Shown here: positions 21,701 to 36,500 of the stretch, one piece after another
Position numbering within the stretch: position 1 is the stretch's first letter
How the letters are laid out: every line of letters begins with the position of its first letter
Notes under the pieces: model-generated
Told to the model about the DNA's origin: nothing
What the model saw: the letters and a program-made list of their open reading frames with translations, nothing else
Database searches by the model: none
NCBI RefSeq assembly: GCF_027595985.1
Contig: NC_073304.1
Span: 44,885,637-44,949,636 of the forward strand
Origin: Sorex araneus
Taxonomy: Eukaryota > Chordata > Mammalia > Eulipotyphla > Soricidae
Direction of reading: 5' to 3'
DNA: 64,000 nucleotides
Program-made: the position numbers and the translations under genes

Positions 21701-24700
21701 TAAAAGAAATACTGTGAAAATTGTTTTATCCTACATAGGGTCATTAAAGTCATTGGCTCAGTTCCAAACTAGCTTGTTGCTTGTTGAGCCTTCTGTGTTA
21801 CTGGCTTTGTTTGTTGAGCTTAGTTGACTTCTATGCTAATTTTTCATCTAATTTATGATGTGCTTCTTCCTACTGGGCTGTCACTATTGTGGAATTTGGA
21901 GGTGTCATGTGGCCCTGAGCATTCCAGGAACTCCAGGATCTGCAGAACTGGGCTGATGAATTATATTTAGTTTTAGTGATTTGGCTTGCATTTCTTCTGA
22001 GATAAGTTGTGAAGCTGTAAAGTTCAGCCATTTGTTTTTATGATGGAGGCTGTAGGATATGGGTGTGTCTGCTGGGCTTCAATAGATGGGGAGTGAGGGT
22101 GGGGGTGAGGGAAAGGTGCCCGCACCCACTCCGAGAAGATCCCAGAGTTCTTAGCCTGAAGACAAGTGTACCTGGAAATTTCATCCCCTTGGCATCTCTG
22201 CAGAGATTAGTTGTGAAGCAGTGAAGTTGGGCTATTTGCATGGCTATGGCTTGTGGGGTGTGGATGTGACTGTTGGGGCTACAGCAGGGATTTAGCTTGG
22301 CACCCTCTGGAAGGTGCTCCAGAGGTTTAGCAGCTTGGCTTGCATCTCTTCCAAACCTAATGGTGAAGCTGAGAAACTGGGTGTTTACATGGGGGTGGCT
22401 GTGGGACTTGGGTAGAAAGATTTTTGTTTTAAGATGAGAGAGGTTACACTAATGTTACAGTTAAAAGGGAGATTTTTCTAGAGTGATGTCACTGAGTAGG
22501 TGAAAAAGCGACTAAATTATAGTATATAAAGCAGAGAGATTGGTCAAAGATAGGAACACGGTCAGACTCAGAATTACAAAAAAACATACTCAGAGTTGGG
22601 GAGAAATGTGTACACTTCCTATATTTTGCTTCTGTTTTCTGAGTGAACGAGGAAAGTAGACATTAGTTGAGAGTCAGGGAGATGTGGTGGTATGATGAGA
22701 AATGTGTATGATGGTTACAAGAAAGAAAAGTTGAAAGGATTTGGGAAATGTAGCTGGGCAACACTGAAGACGTTTATTAGGTGAGTGATGGTAAATTTAA
22801 AGTAAGACCAGATGAACCTAGTTTTTCTCCAATTATAATGAGCTGTGTGAGTACTATTTTATTAATAGTCAAGAGTTGGATTTTGCCAGGGTTTGGATTT
22901 GCTCAGCAAGTGTAATAAGTGAAAGAGGGCTACAGGTTTCAGGGTAACACAAAGGAGTGATTTTAATGACTTAAAATGGATTCTCAACAAGATTAGGAGG
23001 AAGTATTAACTTGAAGGGAATGGGAGATAGTAAAATACCAAGGTAATTTCAATAGATTATAGATCCTAATAGAATGGGATATTGTTGGAGTTCAGATATT
23101 TAGGGGATAAGGTGAGAAGATTAAGTTGGTTAGGATTATTATGACGCAATTGAATTACCGAAAAAATACAGCTTTGACTATGGAAGTTTGATATGGGCGA
23201 AAGACAGGGTTGTTTATCAGTTTCATTTACATGGGTGTTGAAAATACTAAGGATTTAAATAGGAATAAATGTTATTGGAGAGATTAATGTTTAACCTGTG
23301 TTGCAAATCCTTAAACAACCTGAGGGAATTTATCTTGAGCTATTTCCTTGATCTCAATTTCACACCTTTTTTTGTTTTAATTTTCAAAATTTTATTAGAT
23401 TTTTTTTTTCTTGAGGGGCTGGAGTGATAGCACAGCGGGTAGGGCGTTTGCCTTGCATGTGGCCGACCCGGGTTCGAATCCCAGCATCCCATATGGTCCC
23501 CTGAGCACCGCCAGGGGTAATTCCTGAGTGCATGAGCCAGGAATGACCCCTGTGTATTGCTGGGTGTGACCCAAAAAGCAAAAAAAAAAAAAAAATAAAT
23601 TTTTTTTTCTTGGGGCTGGATAGCACAGCAGGTAGGGCGTTTGCCTTGCACGAGGCTGACCTGGGTTTCCCAGCATCCTGTTTGGTCCCCTGAGCACCAC
23701 CAGGAGTAATTCCTGAGTGCATGAGCCAGGGGTAACCCCTGTGCATCGCTGTGTATGACCCAAAAAGCAAAAAAAAAAAAAAATTTTTTTTCCCTTTTCC
23801 TTTTTGTAGTTGCTTTTGTGGTTGCTAAGACTAGGGTTTGCACAATTTTGGTTGTGGTGCCTGTATACTTGGCTCTGTTGCTTGAGGGGATGGGAGGGGG
23901 GGATGTTTTTCAGGGGGTTGCACTCATTTAGTCATCTGCTCTTGCACATGCTGGTTGTAGTTTCTGGGGTTGCTGTGGTGTTCACACATGCCAGGGGTTA
24001 AATCCTGATACAATGCTTAATCACTTTCAGTTGTACTTTTTGGGGTTTACACACTTTACTCAAAGTGCTTTACACACAGCTGGCTTTGCCCTAGAGATCA
24101 CACACTATTGTGGCCCTGGAGGTCTCTAGGACCGTAGTTGACACGCGTGGGCAACACTGGGAAACCCATTTCACGTCCTCCCTCTTGTATGGGAGGTGCT
24201 TTTTTACCACTGAGCCATCCCTTGGGCCCCTTTTCTTTTTTCTTAAGAGAGAGTAGGGCGTGGCAATAGAATGGAAATGGCAATGAAGTGCTAGAAAGTT
24301 CCACTACCAGATCCCGGAGGGATGTAGAAAAGAAATCAGCTACCACTTAAGAGAATTGAAGAGGAAGCATTGTCCTCAGAGAAATGTTCAGAGAGAAAGT
24401 TGAGGATACAGTGATTTTGCTGGTTCCTGACCATGAATCCCATGAGGCCTGGTAGAAGGGTTATTGAGGGAAAGATAAGAAAAGAACATGGCTCTGTGAG
24501 AATGGAGAATTCAGGAGGGGAAAACATGTCTTGGTAATTGTTGACTTTTTGTAGTTACATCATGGAGAATAAAAGCATAATAGAATTAGTCCTGCTCAGA
24601 AATTTATAGTGAAATTTTAAATTTGACATCTATAATAGGACAGGACACCTTTGAGGATAGGTGAAATTTTTGAGGATGGGTTAAGTTTCGAAAAGAATTT

Positions 24701-27700
24701 AAACATAAAAATACAATTTAGCTTTTGTTTTTGTTATTTGGGGGGACCACATCTGGTTCTGCAAAGGGCTTATTCTGAGCTCTGTGTTCAGGGATCAGTC
24801 CTGCCAGTGCTCAGGAAACCACATGTGGTGTTGGGATCAAACTAGAATTGGCTGTGTATAAGACAGTCTTACCCTTATACTATATCTCTGCCCCCATCTC
24901 TCTGTCTCTGTCTCTGTCTCTCTCTGTCTCTCTTTCTCTGTATATGTGTGTGTGTGTATATATATGTGTATATATATGTGTGTATATATATGTGTGTGTA
25001 TGTACTTGTTATATATATATAACAAGTCTCACAATGGAGATGTTACTGGTGCCTGCTCGAGCAAATTGATTAGCAATGGGATGACAGTGATACACACACA
25101 CACACACACACACACATGACTTAGTCCTGGATCTGTGCACATGGATCACTCCTGGATCTGCTGTGGAGATCATATGATATTCAGGGGGTTGAACTTGGGT
25201 TGGCTGCCTGCAAGGTCCTTTCTGCTATACTATCTCCCTGGCCCCTCCTTCATTAGTTTTATTTATTTATTTATTTATTGCTTTTTGGGGTCACACCTGG
25301 CGATGCACAGGGGTTGCTCCTGGCGCTGCACTCAAGAATCACTCCTGGCGGTACTTAGGGGACCATATGGGATGCTGGGAATCAAACCCAGGTCGGCCGC
25401 GTGCAAGGCAAACACCCTACCCGCTGTGCTATTGCTTCAACCCCTTTCATTAGTTTTAAATATAAAAATTTAGGGCGTTTGCCTTGCACGTGGCCAATCC
25501 GGGTTCAATTCCTCCGTCCCTCTCAGAGAGCCCGGCAAGCTACCCATGGCGTATCTGATATGCCAAAAACAGTAGCAACACATCTCACAATGGAGACGTT
25601 ACTGGTGCCCGATCCAGCAAATTGATGAGCAGTGGGATGACAGTGATACAGTGATCTTTGAAATGACATGGACCAGGTTTTCTGTAAGCCATCCGCTCAC
25701 TAAGTGGCAACTACTACCAGCCCTGTGCTCAGGGCAGGCTCCTAGCACCAAGCCAGGAAACCAACACATGTCTCCATTTGCCTTGCATGCAGCCGACCCA
25801 TGTCGATTCCTCTGTTCCTCTCGAAGAGCCCAGCAAGCTACTGAGAGTATCCCACCCACAGGCAGAACCTGGCAAGCTCCCCGTGGCGTATTCGATATGC
25901 CAAAAACAGTAACAACACATCTCACAATGGAGACGTTACAGGTGCCCACTCGAGCAAATCGATGAACAACTGGACAACAGTGATACAGTGCAGTGCATAA
26001 AAATTTATCAATTATGATTCCTTTGAATTTTTTTATAAATTTAATCCTAAACTCAATTTCATTTCATTTTGGCACAGAGCACAAATTTATACAATTGGAA
26101 AGAACAGTTCCATCAAGAGATTTTCTTGCAAATCAAGATATTCCAAAGTGCAATTACAGGATTTCAAAATTAAATCATTCATTGTTTCCGCTTTTAATGT
26201 ACAAATTGTTTGATTATTGTTTACTGTTGTGGGGATAAATAGACTTTCTCATTAATTGCATTTCACTAAAAGCTTCAAAGACTTAAGTTGAATGATTTGA
26301 TTAAAGATTTCTAACTGATTTTGAACAAAATGTAACTGTAATTTAGAGGACTTATTTTCAGTAATAATAATGCTATCATAATAGGACACTTCAATTTTGT
26401 AACTTTGCTCTTCAATGGCTCAAGTATTTTAATTTATTCATGTTTTTCTTTTTTTTTTCTTTTTTAGAGTGAGCCTTCCAAATTGTTTCTGGGGTTCTAG
26501 GTGGCACTCCCTGATATACTTAGTCAAGCTGGTGAAACTGTTCAGTATTAGGGCCTGGTGGCACAGCACTAGTGGTGCAGGAGTAATGGGGCCACACTGA
26601 AGAGGGGTAGGGGCACAGGGTATGAGGAAGAACTCAAGCTGAAATATCTCTGGCCCTGAGGCTCAAATATTTTCATAGATATTAGGCTGAAGAGAAAGCA
26701 CCTCTTGCAATGTTGACGTATTTTTGTGCATTTAACATCAGGGGGAAAAAAAATCATCCAGCTGCTCTAAGTATAATAAAATTATTTAAAAATCTGGCAC
26801 TATGGTGTCTATTTAAATTGCTCTTGCAAGTTCTATGGACACAGTTATGAATTATAATTTCAAGTACATTGTGCTTCATAGATTTTTTAATTTAGTAGAA
26901 ACTTTTTTCCCTTTATTTGGGGGCCACATCTGGTTGTGCTAAGGGCTCACTCCTGGCTCTATGCTCAGGGTATTGAGACAATATGAGGTTCCAAGGATTG
27001 AACCCAGGTTGGCTGCATGTGAGGAAAGTGTCCTACCTGCTATAGTATTGCTCAGGGCCTAGAGTATTGTTTATATCACAGTGCTGCATAGTCTACAAAG
27101 TTTGCCTAATTAAGGCAAAATTAATAATTTTATCTCTAGGATTGGGAATGTGATGCAGGGGTAGAGGGATAAGACTTAGTGATAAGAGTATATGCTTAAT
27201 GTGTGATGCCTAGGGTTTGGTCCACAGTACCAATTTTTTTTTTAATTGTATATTTAAATTTTAATTTCTTTTGTTTTTACTTAGTCCCCCTTTCTTTCTT
27301 GCTATCACTGGATGTTGCACACACTTGGTTACAATACTTGTATACTTGTTTGTAGAACTTGTTGGAAGTTGCAGACCCATCAAGAGCTAACACACAATTG
27401 GTGGTGGTATGCCAGAAATCACATTTATTTTGTTGTGCTTGCAGAGGCTTCCAAGTTCCAGTGTTGCTGGGAACACTCTTAGTGCCTGCAGGGCAGTTGA
27501 AGGTCAATGTGAAATCCTCGTCACTGCAAGAGATCGAAATAGCTCTGTGAAGGGGTTTATTTTTGACTTTTGAGTTTTGAACTTTACCAGTTTAACAACT
27601 GTTGTCCTTGAAAGGAAATTTTAGTTTTATTACATCAAGAAAGGGTTGAAGGGAAGAAGTGAATTATCTAGTTGATTTCAAATTTACTCAGGTACTGAAA

Positions 27701-30092
27701 AGGAGAACCTACTCATTGAATGAACACACTAAACAAGATCATAACAGGAACCAGAAGTGTCAAATCTGCCCCATTCAGTTTTTTTTTTTTTTTTTTTTTG
27801 CTTTTTGGGTCACACCTGGCGATGCACAGGGGTTACTCCTGGCTCTGCACTCAGGAATTACTCCTGGCGGTGCTCAGGGGACCATATGGGATGCTGGGAA
27901 TTGAACCCGGGTCGGCCGCGTGCAAGGCAAACGCCCTACCCGCTGTGCTATTGCTCCAGCCCCTGCCCCATTCAGTTTTGATGCTACTACACTAATATGC
28001 TTGAAAGTGAAAAATTCAGGATAAATGCCAAATTAGATGAATGCAAGAGTCAGGGTTGTCTTTAGCAAACTGGCCTTATAGTCCTTTTTATAGCATACAC
28101 CTATTGGGAGGAGACCAAACCCTTTGTTCTGATATTAAGATCATCCTAAATAGGATAATCCCATTCCACATATTATTTCTCCATTTCTTGGACTGTTTAC
28201 CAGATAAACTCTCTCTTTGCTTTACTTCAGATCTGGCTCATTTTTTTTTTTAACCTATTTGGAGCTGCCCCACCCTATTTTAATAAAAACAAAACCTAGT
28301 GTTTCTAGTTTTACTTGTCCTTCGATTTCCCGGTGTAAATACTACCTCTAATTTTCTGGGCATTAATATTTTTCTTCTAACAGCTTCTATGCTGTTTATT
28401 GTATTTGGTGTTTTACTTGATTATGTGTCTAGATAAGCTGTAATGAAGAAAAGCATTTGCAGGATGAGAGGCTTAAAACAGGATTGAGAAATATGGTTAG
28501 CCATTTGAAGAATCGACTTTGGTTAATGGAGCTCTTTTCATCCTTCCATTAATTAGTTCAGCAAACATACATGTCAGACTTTGTTCCAGAGACACAATGG
28601 TGAGCAAGGTATACCTTGCAGTTACAGAGGTTGCACACTCCTTTCTTATTTTATTACACTGTAGCACTGTCATCTAGATGAACACTTTCGTCCCTTTTTC
28701 ATCTATTTTGCTTGAGCGGGCACCAGTAACGTCTCCATTGTGAGACTTGTTACAGTTTTTGGCATATCGAATACTCCCCGGGTAGCTGTTCGGGCAGGAT
28801 ACTCTAAAAACTAAAATATTTATGCCAAAGAGGAAGTGTAGAGAACATCGGAATAACTTGGTTTTAAAGGAAAAGAAGGTTAGTAGTCCTTACTATTGAG
28901 ATTTTTGTTATTGAGAAAGTATTGGCTAAAACTTGATTTTACTTTATTTTTAAAGATAAAGTAGCATAAAAAAATTGCTAAAAATGATGTGATTTTTCAC
29001 TACTTGTGTTTCCTTCACAGTTATATTGTAACATGTGGAAGTGATGGTGATGTGAGAATTTGGGAAAACTTGGATGATGATGACCCTAAGTCCATTAATG
29101 TTGGAGAAAAGGCATATTCATGTGCTTTGAAGGTATTTAAAACATTACATCAAGTGATGTGAAATGATAGTGCTGTGATCTGCTTGGATAAAAATTATTT
29201 TTATGGAAAATTTTTAATAAAACTGTACCTTTTGTTTCTCTCATGAAACATAATCTAAGAACTGCATAACAAATCCAGAAGTGTGTTTTGGGGCATATCC
29301 AGCAGTGTTCAGGGCTTACTCTTGGTTAAGTGCTCAGGGATTACTTCTTGTGGGCTTTGGGGATCATACAGGGTGCTAGGAATCGAAGCCAGGTCTACCA
29401 CATACAAGGCTAGCATGCTACATATTGTACTATTGCTTCAGACCCCTTGAGCATTTTTACAGGTAAAATCAGTGTTTTATTCAAGGTGACTAGATATTAA
29501 TGATGATGTTCAAAATACTTTATATTGGTTTTCTCTGCACCACCAGAGCCCTGAGCACTGCCGTTGGTGGGATTACACAGCGCTGGGGGCAGTTTCTGGG
29601 TGTGACTGCCTGGCTACTGGAAAATGGGGGATCTGAGCAGAAGAGGCCCAGTCCTGATCCGAGCAGGCTTGGAGATCTCGGCCCGGGTCCTACATACCTG
29701 GGTTTCTCTGCTGGTTCTTTCATGTGTGAGGCTCATTCGAATGTGTGGAGAGGGGCCTTGAGCATGGCTTTGCCTGGGTTCCGGAGGTCCTCGGCCGAGG
29801 GAAACTCAACACACCTCCTCCGAGGGGCCCCAGTGAAGACAGGCTCAGGGGTGAAAGACTCTGCTTAGCTCTCTTGTTTTGTTTTGAGGCTACATCCAGC
29901 AATGCTCAGGGATTGTTCCTGGCTCTCTACTTAGGAATTACTACTGGCAGTGCTCAGAGGACCAATGGGATGTCAGGGATCGAACCTGGGTTGGCTTCTT
30001 GCATGGCAAGCACCCTACTCTCTGTACTATCTCCAGCTCTGATTTATATTATTGATGGGGTTTCCCAGCAAAAAAGACTTTAATCAATATTT

Positions 30093-30177
<85 letters not shown>

Positions 30178-30226
30178 TTCCTTCCTTCCTTCCTTCCTTC
30201 CTTCCTTCCTTCCTTCCTTCCTTCCT

Positions 30227-30292
<66 letters not shown>

Positions 30293-30471
30293 TTTCTTCC
30301 TTTCTTGCCTTCCTTTCTCTTTCCTTTTTTTCTTTCTTTCCTTCCCTCCCTCCTTCCCCCCCTCGGTCCCCCACCCCTCCCTCCCTCACTCTCTTTCTTT
30401 CTTTTTTCTTTCTTCCTTCCTTCCTTCCTTTCTTTCTTCCTTCCTTCCTTTCTTTCTTCCTTCCTTCCTTC

Positions 30472-30563
<92 letters not shown>

Positions 30564-33500
30564 TATATTTTGCAGGAGTGGGGGGGGTGAGCGGGGGCAG
30601 GGCATATTTTGTGTACTCAGGGACTCCTGGCAGGGCTCAGAGAACTATATAGGTGTTGGCTACTGAACTACACTACGTTGGCCACATGCAGTGCAAATGC
30701 TGTACCCACTATCCTCTCTCTTTGGCCCCTCTTTTCTTTCTTAAAAAATGGTATTTATTATTTTACCTATTCCTTCCCTCTTGATGTTGTTGCTACAATG
30801 ACTAGGGAATCCATCCTTGATTGTGGTATTCACACTTACCCAGTTGTAGTGTGCTGAAGATCATAAGCTTTCTATGATCCTCAACAGAGGGTCACTGGGA
30901 TTGTATTCAGGAATTGAACCAGAGATTGAACTCACATCATACGGTTCAAGGCAGGTGTTCTATGATGCTCTGTGCCATCTCTCCATATTTTGTGTTTCTA
31001 ATGTGTTTTTGTTTTGGTCTGGTTTGTTTACCAGGGGCTGCAGTGAGGGAGGATGGGGAGTTAGTGTGTTTTGTGTTTTATTTTGGTGCTGTGGATCCAA
31101 ACCTGTACATAGTTTTAGATGTGCAAGACTGTACCACAGTTGTATTAACTTGGCCCTCTATTATTTTATGTAAGGTAAATTTGGGAGTGACGTGTAAGTT
31201 ACTTGGAATAGGAAGTCCTGTTTCGAAAAGGATGTAGCAAATATGCAAAAATCACCACGCCTTTCACTTGTAATGAATTTTAAATTGAGTGTACAATTAT
31301 TTGGGTGAAAAAAATACTTTAAATAGAAATTGTATTTGGGGGGGCTGGAGTTGTGGTACTCTGTATCTGGTATCTAGATAGGGCATTGGCCTTTCATGTG
31401 ACTGACCTGGGTTCAATCCATGGCACCACATATGGTTCTCCAAACCCCAGCAGGAGTGATCCCTGAGCACAAAGCTAGGAGTGGGCTATGAGTACTACCA
31501 GGTGTGACCCCAAAAGCAAATAAAAAAATTGTATTTTTTCAAAGTTGATTAAGGTAGAAAAGATGATCTTTGATACTTTGTGTGTGTGTATGTGTGTATA
31601 TGTATGCATTTATGTATGTATGTGTGTATGTATTGGGCTTAAGGCCACATGCAGTGGTGCTCAGGACTTCTGTCTGCTTAGGGATCATTAGTGTTGGTGC
31701 TCAGTGGACCATAGGGGTGCCAGGGATTCAGTTTAGGCTTGCCACATGCTATCTACTGTACTGTCTCTCTGGCACCTAGATATCTTTTCTAAGATAATTT
31801 TTATTGGAAAATGCTATCCAGAAAAAAGACTATAAATGAATAACATGTTAAATACAAGTCAAATCTCATGAAGGAAGCAATCTTTCTCTTTTTTTTATCT
31901 TTTTTTCTTTTTTGGTTTTTGTATCACTGTGCTCAGGGATCATACCTGGTGGGGTTTTGGGGACTACATGGGTTGCCAGGGATGGAACACAGGTCAGCCT
32001 CCTGCAGAGTAATCACTTTACCCCTTCTAGCATCTTTAAGACCTCTGATTTTTTTTTCCCCCCTAAAGATTGGCAAAAGTGAAGAATACTGCTTGCTGGT
32101 CCTCAGTGAGCACTTGGGAAAATATTTGCATAAGAAAAGCACTTTTTTATTCTAATTTAGTAATGGACATTCACAATACTTCTAAAACTGAATGTGTGGG
32201 TTTTTCACATTCAAGTATTTGTATTTAAAAGTGGTTTCTGGAAGTGGGGGGCACTTATTAGGACTAAGCTTCTTAATGTATGGGGTATGTGCTAATTCAG
32301 ATAAATGTGTGTGAGTTGAATTAGAAACAGTTTCATACTTTTTCCTACAATAAGCATGTGCTAGTTTTGATTATGAGAAGTTTATAAAAACAGTGATTAT
32401 AGTTTTCTAGGATTACTATAGCAACTTGTCACAAATTTAAAACAATAAATTATATTGCATTTGAGAGTTGCAAAACATTTGTGAATAAGGTCTTGGCAGG
32501 GTTGATTTCTTTTGAGGCTCTGAGGGAGAATTTGTTTCATGTCTGTCCTAGCTTTTGGTAGTTGCCAGTAATCTCAGCGTTCCTTGGTTTGTAGTAACAT
32601 CACTTTACTCTGCTTTCATCTTCATATCACCTTCTTGTGTCTTTGTATCTCAAACCTCCATCTCCTTTTTCTTGAAAGGATACTGATAATTGGATTTAGA
32701 CCCTTTGATGGGGGGAGGGGGTGTTGGGCCTCACCCAACAGTGCCACAGGACTTACTCCTGGCTCTATGTTCAGGGTTAACTCCTGGTTGCTTCAGATAT
32801 GCACCATTGAAAAATAACATCTTTTCAAATTATTGTTAGTTTTAACATTATAATTTTAGTTTATGAGGCTTGTTATGTTAATTATTGGTTATAATTAGGA
32901 AATAGCACTTCAACAATTTTCTAATAATGGGATTTGAAAATGTGTATATTACTGTTCAGATTCAAATCATCTATACTGTTATTATTTGGAAAGAGAGGAG
33001 TTGGAGCCAGTTCCCAGTGGTACTCTGGTGCCAGGGATTAAACCTGGGTCAGCAGTGTCATTGATATGACACTGAAAAGAACCAAGTTCTTTTTATTTTA
33101 TTTTATTTTTCCTTTATTGGGGTAGTTTTAGGCCACACCTAGTTGTACTCCTGACTGCTCGGGGATCACACCTGGTAGTATCAGATTAGCATTTGTAGTG
33201 GCTAGAATCAAGCTCAGATTGGCCACATGTAGGACAACTGTCTTATCCACTGTATTGTCACTCTGCCCACTAAGTTCTTTTCTAATTGCAAGTGGGTACT
33301 GTAAATATGTTGTGAGTCCAGTGTATATGATTATGGCTGAGACTGCTATAGATAGTGTTTCCATGGGGGGAAAAAATTGACTGGTTTGTTTCTTTGACAG
33401 TTACTGTTTTAATCTAAGTTAATAAATTGACCATATGATTTACGAAAGCTTGTATGAGATTGGTAGACTAATTTAGTCCCTTGGGGCTTAATTCTTCCTG

Positions 33501-36500
33501 GAGGAGTAATAAAATTAATGTGTTAGGGGCAATCCATGACCTTTTATGATTCTTAGCTAAAAGCTTTGCAAAACAATGTTGCCTGCTGATCATTTTCCAG
33601 ATCTTAAAATCCTCAGTTTATTTTGTGCTTTTTTAAAAGGAGCCAGGCATTTTGCATTTAGACTTTATTCCAAAAATGACATCTGATGGTTTTACTGTAG
33701 AAACAGAGCAACAATATAGTCTGGATATTATGTTCATCCCTTCAAATATGCTCTTCTTTCAGATTATCTATAGTTACTTCATCTTTGTAGCATTTGGAAA
33801 TACATAAATACATTTAAGTCTTTTTCTCACTAGAAGTTTAAGAAAATTCAAATGCCCAAATTTGGCAGGTAAAGTGGGACTTACACTTTTGTTGTTTGTT
33901 TTTGCTTCGGGGCCACACTTGACAGTGCTCAGGGACTATTCTCACCTCAGCTCTGTGCACTAAGGTTTCTTGTTCCTTGTGGTGCTCAGGAGACTGTGAA
34001 GTTCAAGGTTGAGCCTTTACTTCCCATCTGGAAAGTATGAGCTTTAGCTCCTCAAGTTATCTCTGTCGCCTAGAATGACAGTTTTAAGATAGCCGATATA
34101 GGGGCTGGAGCGATAGCAGAGTGGGTAGGGCATTTACCCTTGCACGCAGCCGACCCAAGTTCGATTTCAAGCATCCCATATGGTCCCCCCCCCCCCCCCC
34201 CCGAGCACCGCCAGGAGTAATTCCTGAGAGAAGAGCCAGGAGTAACCCCTGTGCATCACCGGGTGTGACACCTCCCCCCCCCAAAAAAAGGCAAAAAAAA
34301 ATAGCCAATACAACTTTTTTCTTATAGGTAGTTCAGAAAAATTTTACATTGATAATATAGCCTTAAATAATGATATTCTTTTGACATGAACTACATTTAT
34401 GAAGATTTTTCTTTTTTGTAGGATTTTAAACTGTGGAATGGCTCCCAATTGATTCAGACTTCTTTTGCTAATGATTTTTGTCTTTATTTTTTCATTTAGA
34501 ATGGAAAATTGGTTACTGCAGTATCTAACAATACTATTCAAGTACACACATTTCCTGAAGGAGTTCCAGATGGCTTATTGACTCGCTTCACCACAAATGC
34601 AAACCATGTTGTCTATAACGGAGATGGTACAAAAATTGCTGCTGGATCTAGGTAGGACTCTTCATGTACCCAAAACGGAAATAATGTTAAGACAGAATGA
34701 CCTAATTTATTGCTTTTAGGGTTACATTTTCAGGACTCCCTTCTTTGTGGGTGGAGGTCTCAATTATTATTCATGTCTTTTTTCTAGTAAGAGGTCTTTT
34801 ATGGTGGTTGGGGAAGTGTCAGGCCTCGCCTAATGGTGTTCAGGGGCTGTTCTGGCTCTGTGCTCAGGGAATCATATGTAGTGATTATGATTCCCTTAGC
34901 TTTTGCACTCTTTTTCCAACCCTCAGTGGAGGGTTTTATTTATTTTGTTAGTTTGTTTTAGGCTACCCCTGGCAATATTCAGGACTACTCATGGCTCTAT
35001 GCTCAGGGATCACTCCTGGCAGGAGGCAGGGAATTATATGGGATTTTGGGGATTGAACTTGGGTCATTTGTGTGGAAGGCAAAGGCCCTTGCTACTCTTC
35101 TAACTCTACCCCTGGTAGAGATTTTCAGTATACATTTGTTTTTCTTTGTGAATTGAAATGTATTGTTGTATTTACCCAAAATAGCCCGTTTAGTAAATGA
35201 TGAAAAAGGTTGAGGAAGATGATAATAAGAAAAAAAATCTTCCCAGATGTTTCAGATAGAACTTGGGCTATACAGCATGGTGGGTTTTTTGTTTTGTTTT
35301 GTTTTTAATTTTCTTAGTTATTTTGCTGTTTTCCTTGAGGATTGCTTACCAGAAGAAAGAGAAAAGTTTTTTTTTTTCTGTTTGATATTTGATATCTTTT
35401 TGCCTGAGGGGGAAAAAGTTAAGTTGTTAGTTGGGGTGAAATGCATAGTACTTTAAAAAATGCTTGTGGGGGCTGGAGTGATACACAGCAGGCAAGGCAT
35501 ATGCCTTGCATGCTGCCAACCCGGGTTTGATTACCAGCATCCATATGATCTCCTGAGCACCTCTAGGAGTAATTCCTGAGTGCAGAGCCAGGAGTAACCC
35601 CTGTGCATCACCAGGTGTGACCCAGAAAGCAAAACTAAATAAATAAATAAAATTTTAAAAAAGGCTTGTGGAAAGAAAGATAGGGCATTTACTTTGCATG
35701 CTGCTGACCTAGTTTTGATCCTTAGCACCCCACTTTGTCCCCTATGCCCTGCCATGCGTTACCCTGAGCATAGAGTAGGAGTAATCTCTGAGCACTGCTG
35801 CGTGTGGCCCAAAAACAAAGTTAAAAACATGCTTGTGGGATTCAGGAATGTGACTGTGATGGAGCCTTGCATGTGTGAGACCCAGGGTTTGGTACTTGTG
35901 GCATCACCGAGTGCAACCCATGACATTGCGTTAAGTCTAAGTCCAGCACTACAGCAGTGTTGAGTATCCCTGCTATACAACATAACAACATATAAAATGG
36001 TTTTAGCTATACTTACATTAGCAGATAGTGAAGCTTAAGATTTAATTAGGAAACCATGTAGGTAGTATTTGATTTTAGCATCATGTGAAAAAAAATATTT
36101 TTGCCACATTTGATGGTGCTCCAGGCTGATTCCTAATTCTGTGCTCAGAATCATGTGGTGCCAGGGTTGACTTCATGCAATATAAGACTGTTACCCCTGT
36201 ACTATCTTTGACCCATGTGAAATCTTGATTTGTGTTTTTAGCATCTTTACAGATAAAACTAAAAGGTGTACCATTAAATTTTGTTGCCAGATTTCACAAA
36301 TTGCTATTTGAAAGTTATAGCATGTGCTAGTATAATTTAGAAATACTTGGGAAATAGCTTTTAGCAGAGACTTTTGTATAGGCATTTACAGATTTGTTAC
36401 TTTTATTTACAGTGATTTTCTTGTCAAAGTTGTGGATGTGATGGATTGCAGTCAGCAGAAAACATTTCGAGGACATGATGCTCCTGTTTTAAGTCTTTCC

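Larger units (their letters stand above)
18758..29020 (+). other. WDHD1: WDHD1 intron 1 (10.3 kb)
   Basis: Largest intron in the window. Contains L1 3' ends, the PNN pseudogene, a SINE tandem pair, a cluster of type-2 SINE fragments and dinucleotide repeats, described separately. No additional exon recognised. Confidence 0.85.
29133..34499 (+). other. WDHD1: WDHD1 intron 2
   Basis: 5.4 kb containing about ten SINEs and the polypyrimidine tract. No additional exon seen. Confidence 0.8.

Noticed and set aside
23430-23490. tRNA gene candidates from A-box/B-box matches in SINEs
   Set aside because: No cloverleaf with acceptor and anticodon stems; the boxes belong to SINE heads with poly(A) tails.
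23340-23843. Minus frames up to 167 codons with GSHPAMHRGYSWL-type sequence, and many similar frames elsewhere
   Set aside because: All are antisense translations of the type-1 SINE, which is open in several frames. The same peptide recurs at dozens of loci.
30052-30666. 204-codon plus frame and 173-codon minus frame
   Set aside because: Pure translation of the TTTC/TTCC tract; low complexity, no start context or homologue.
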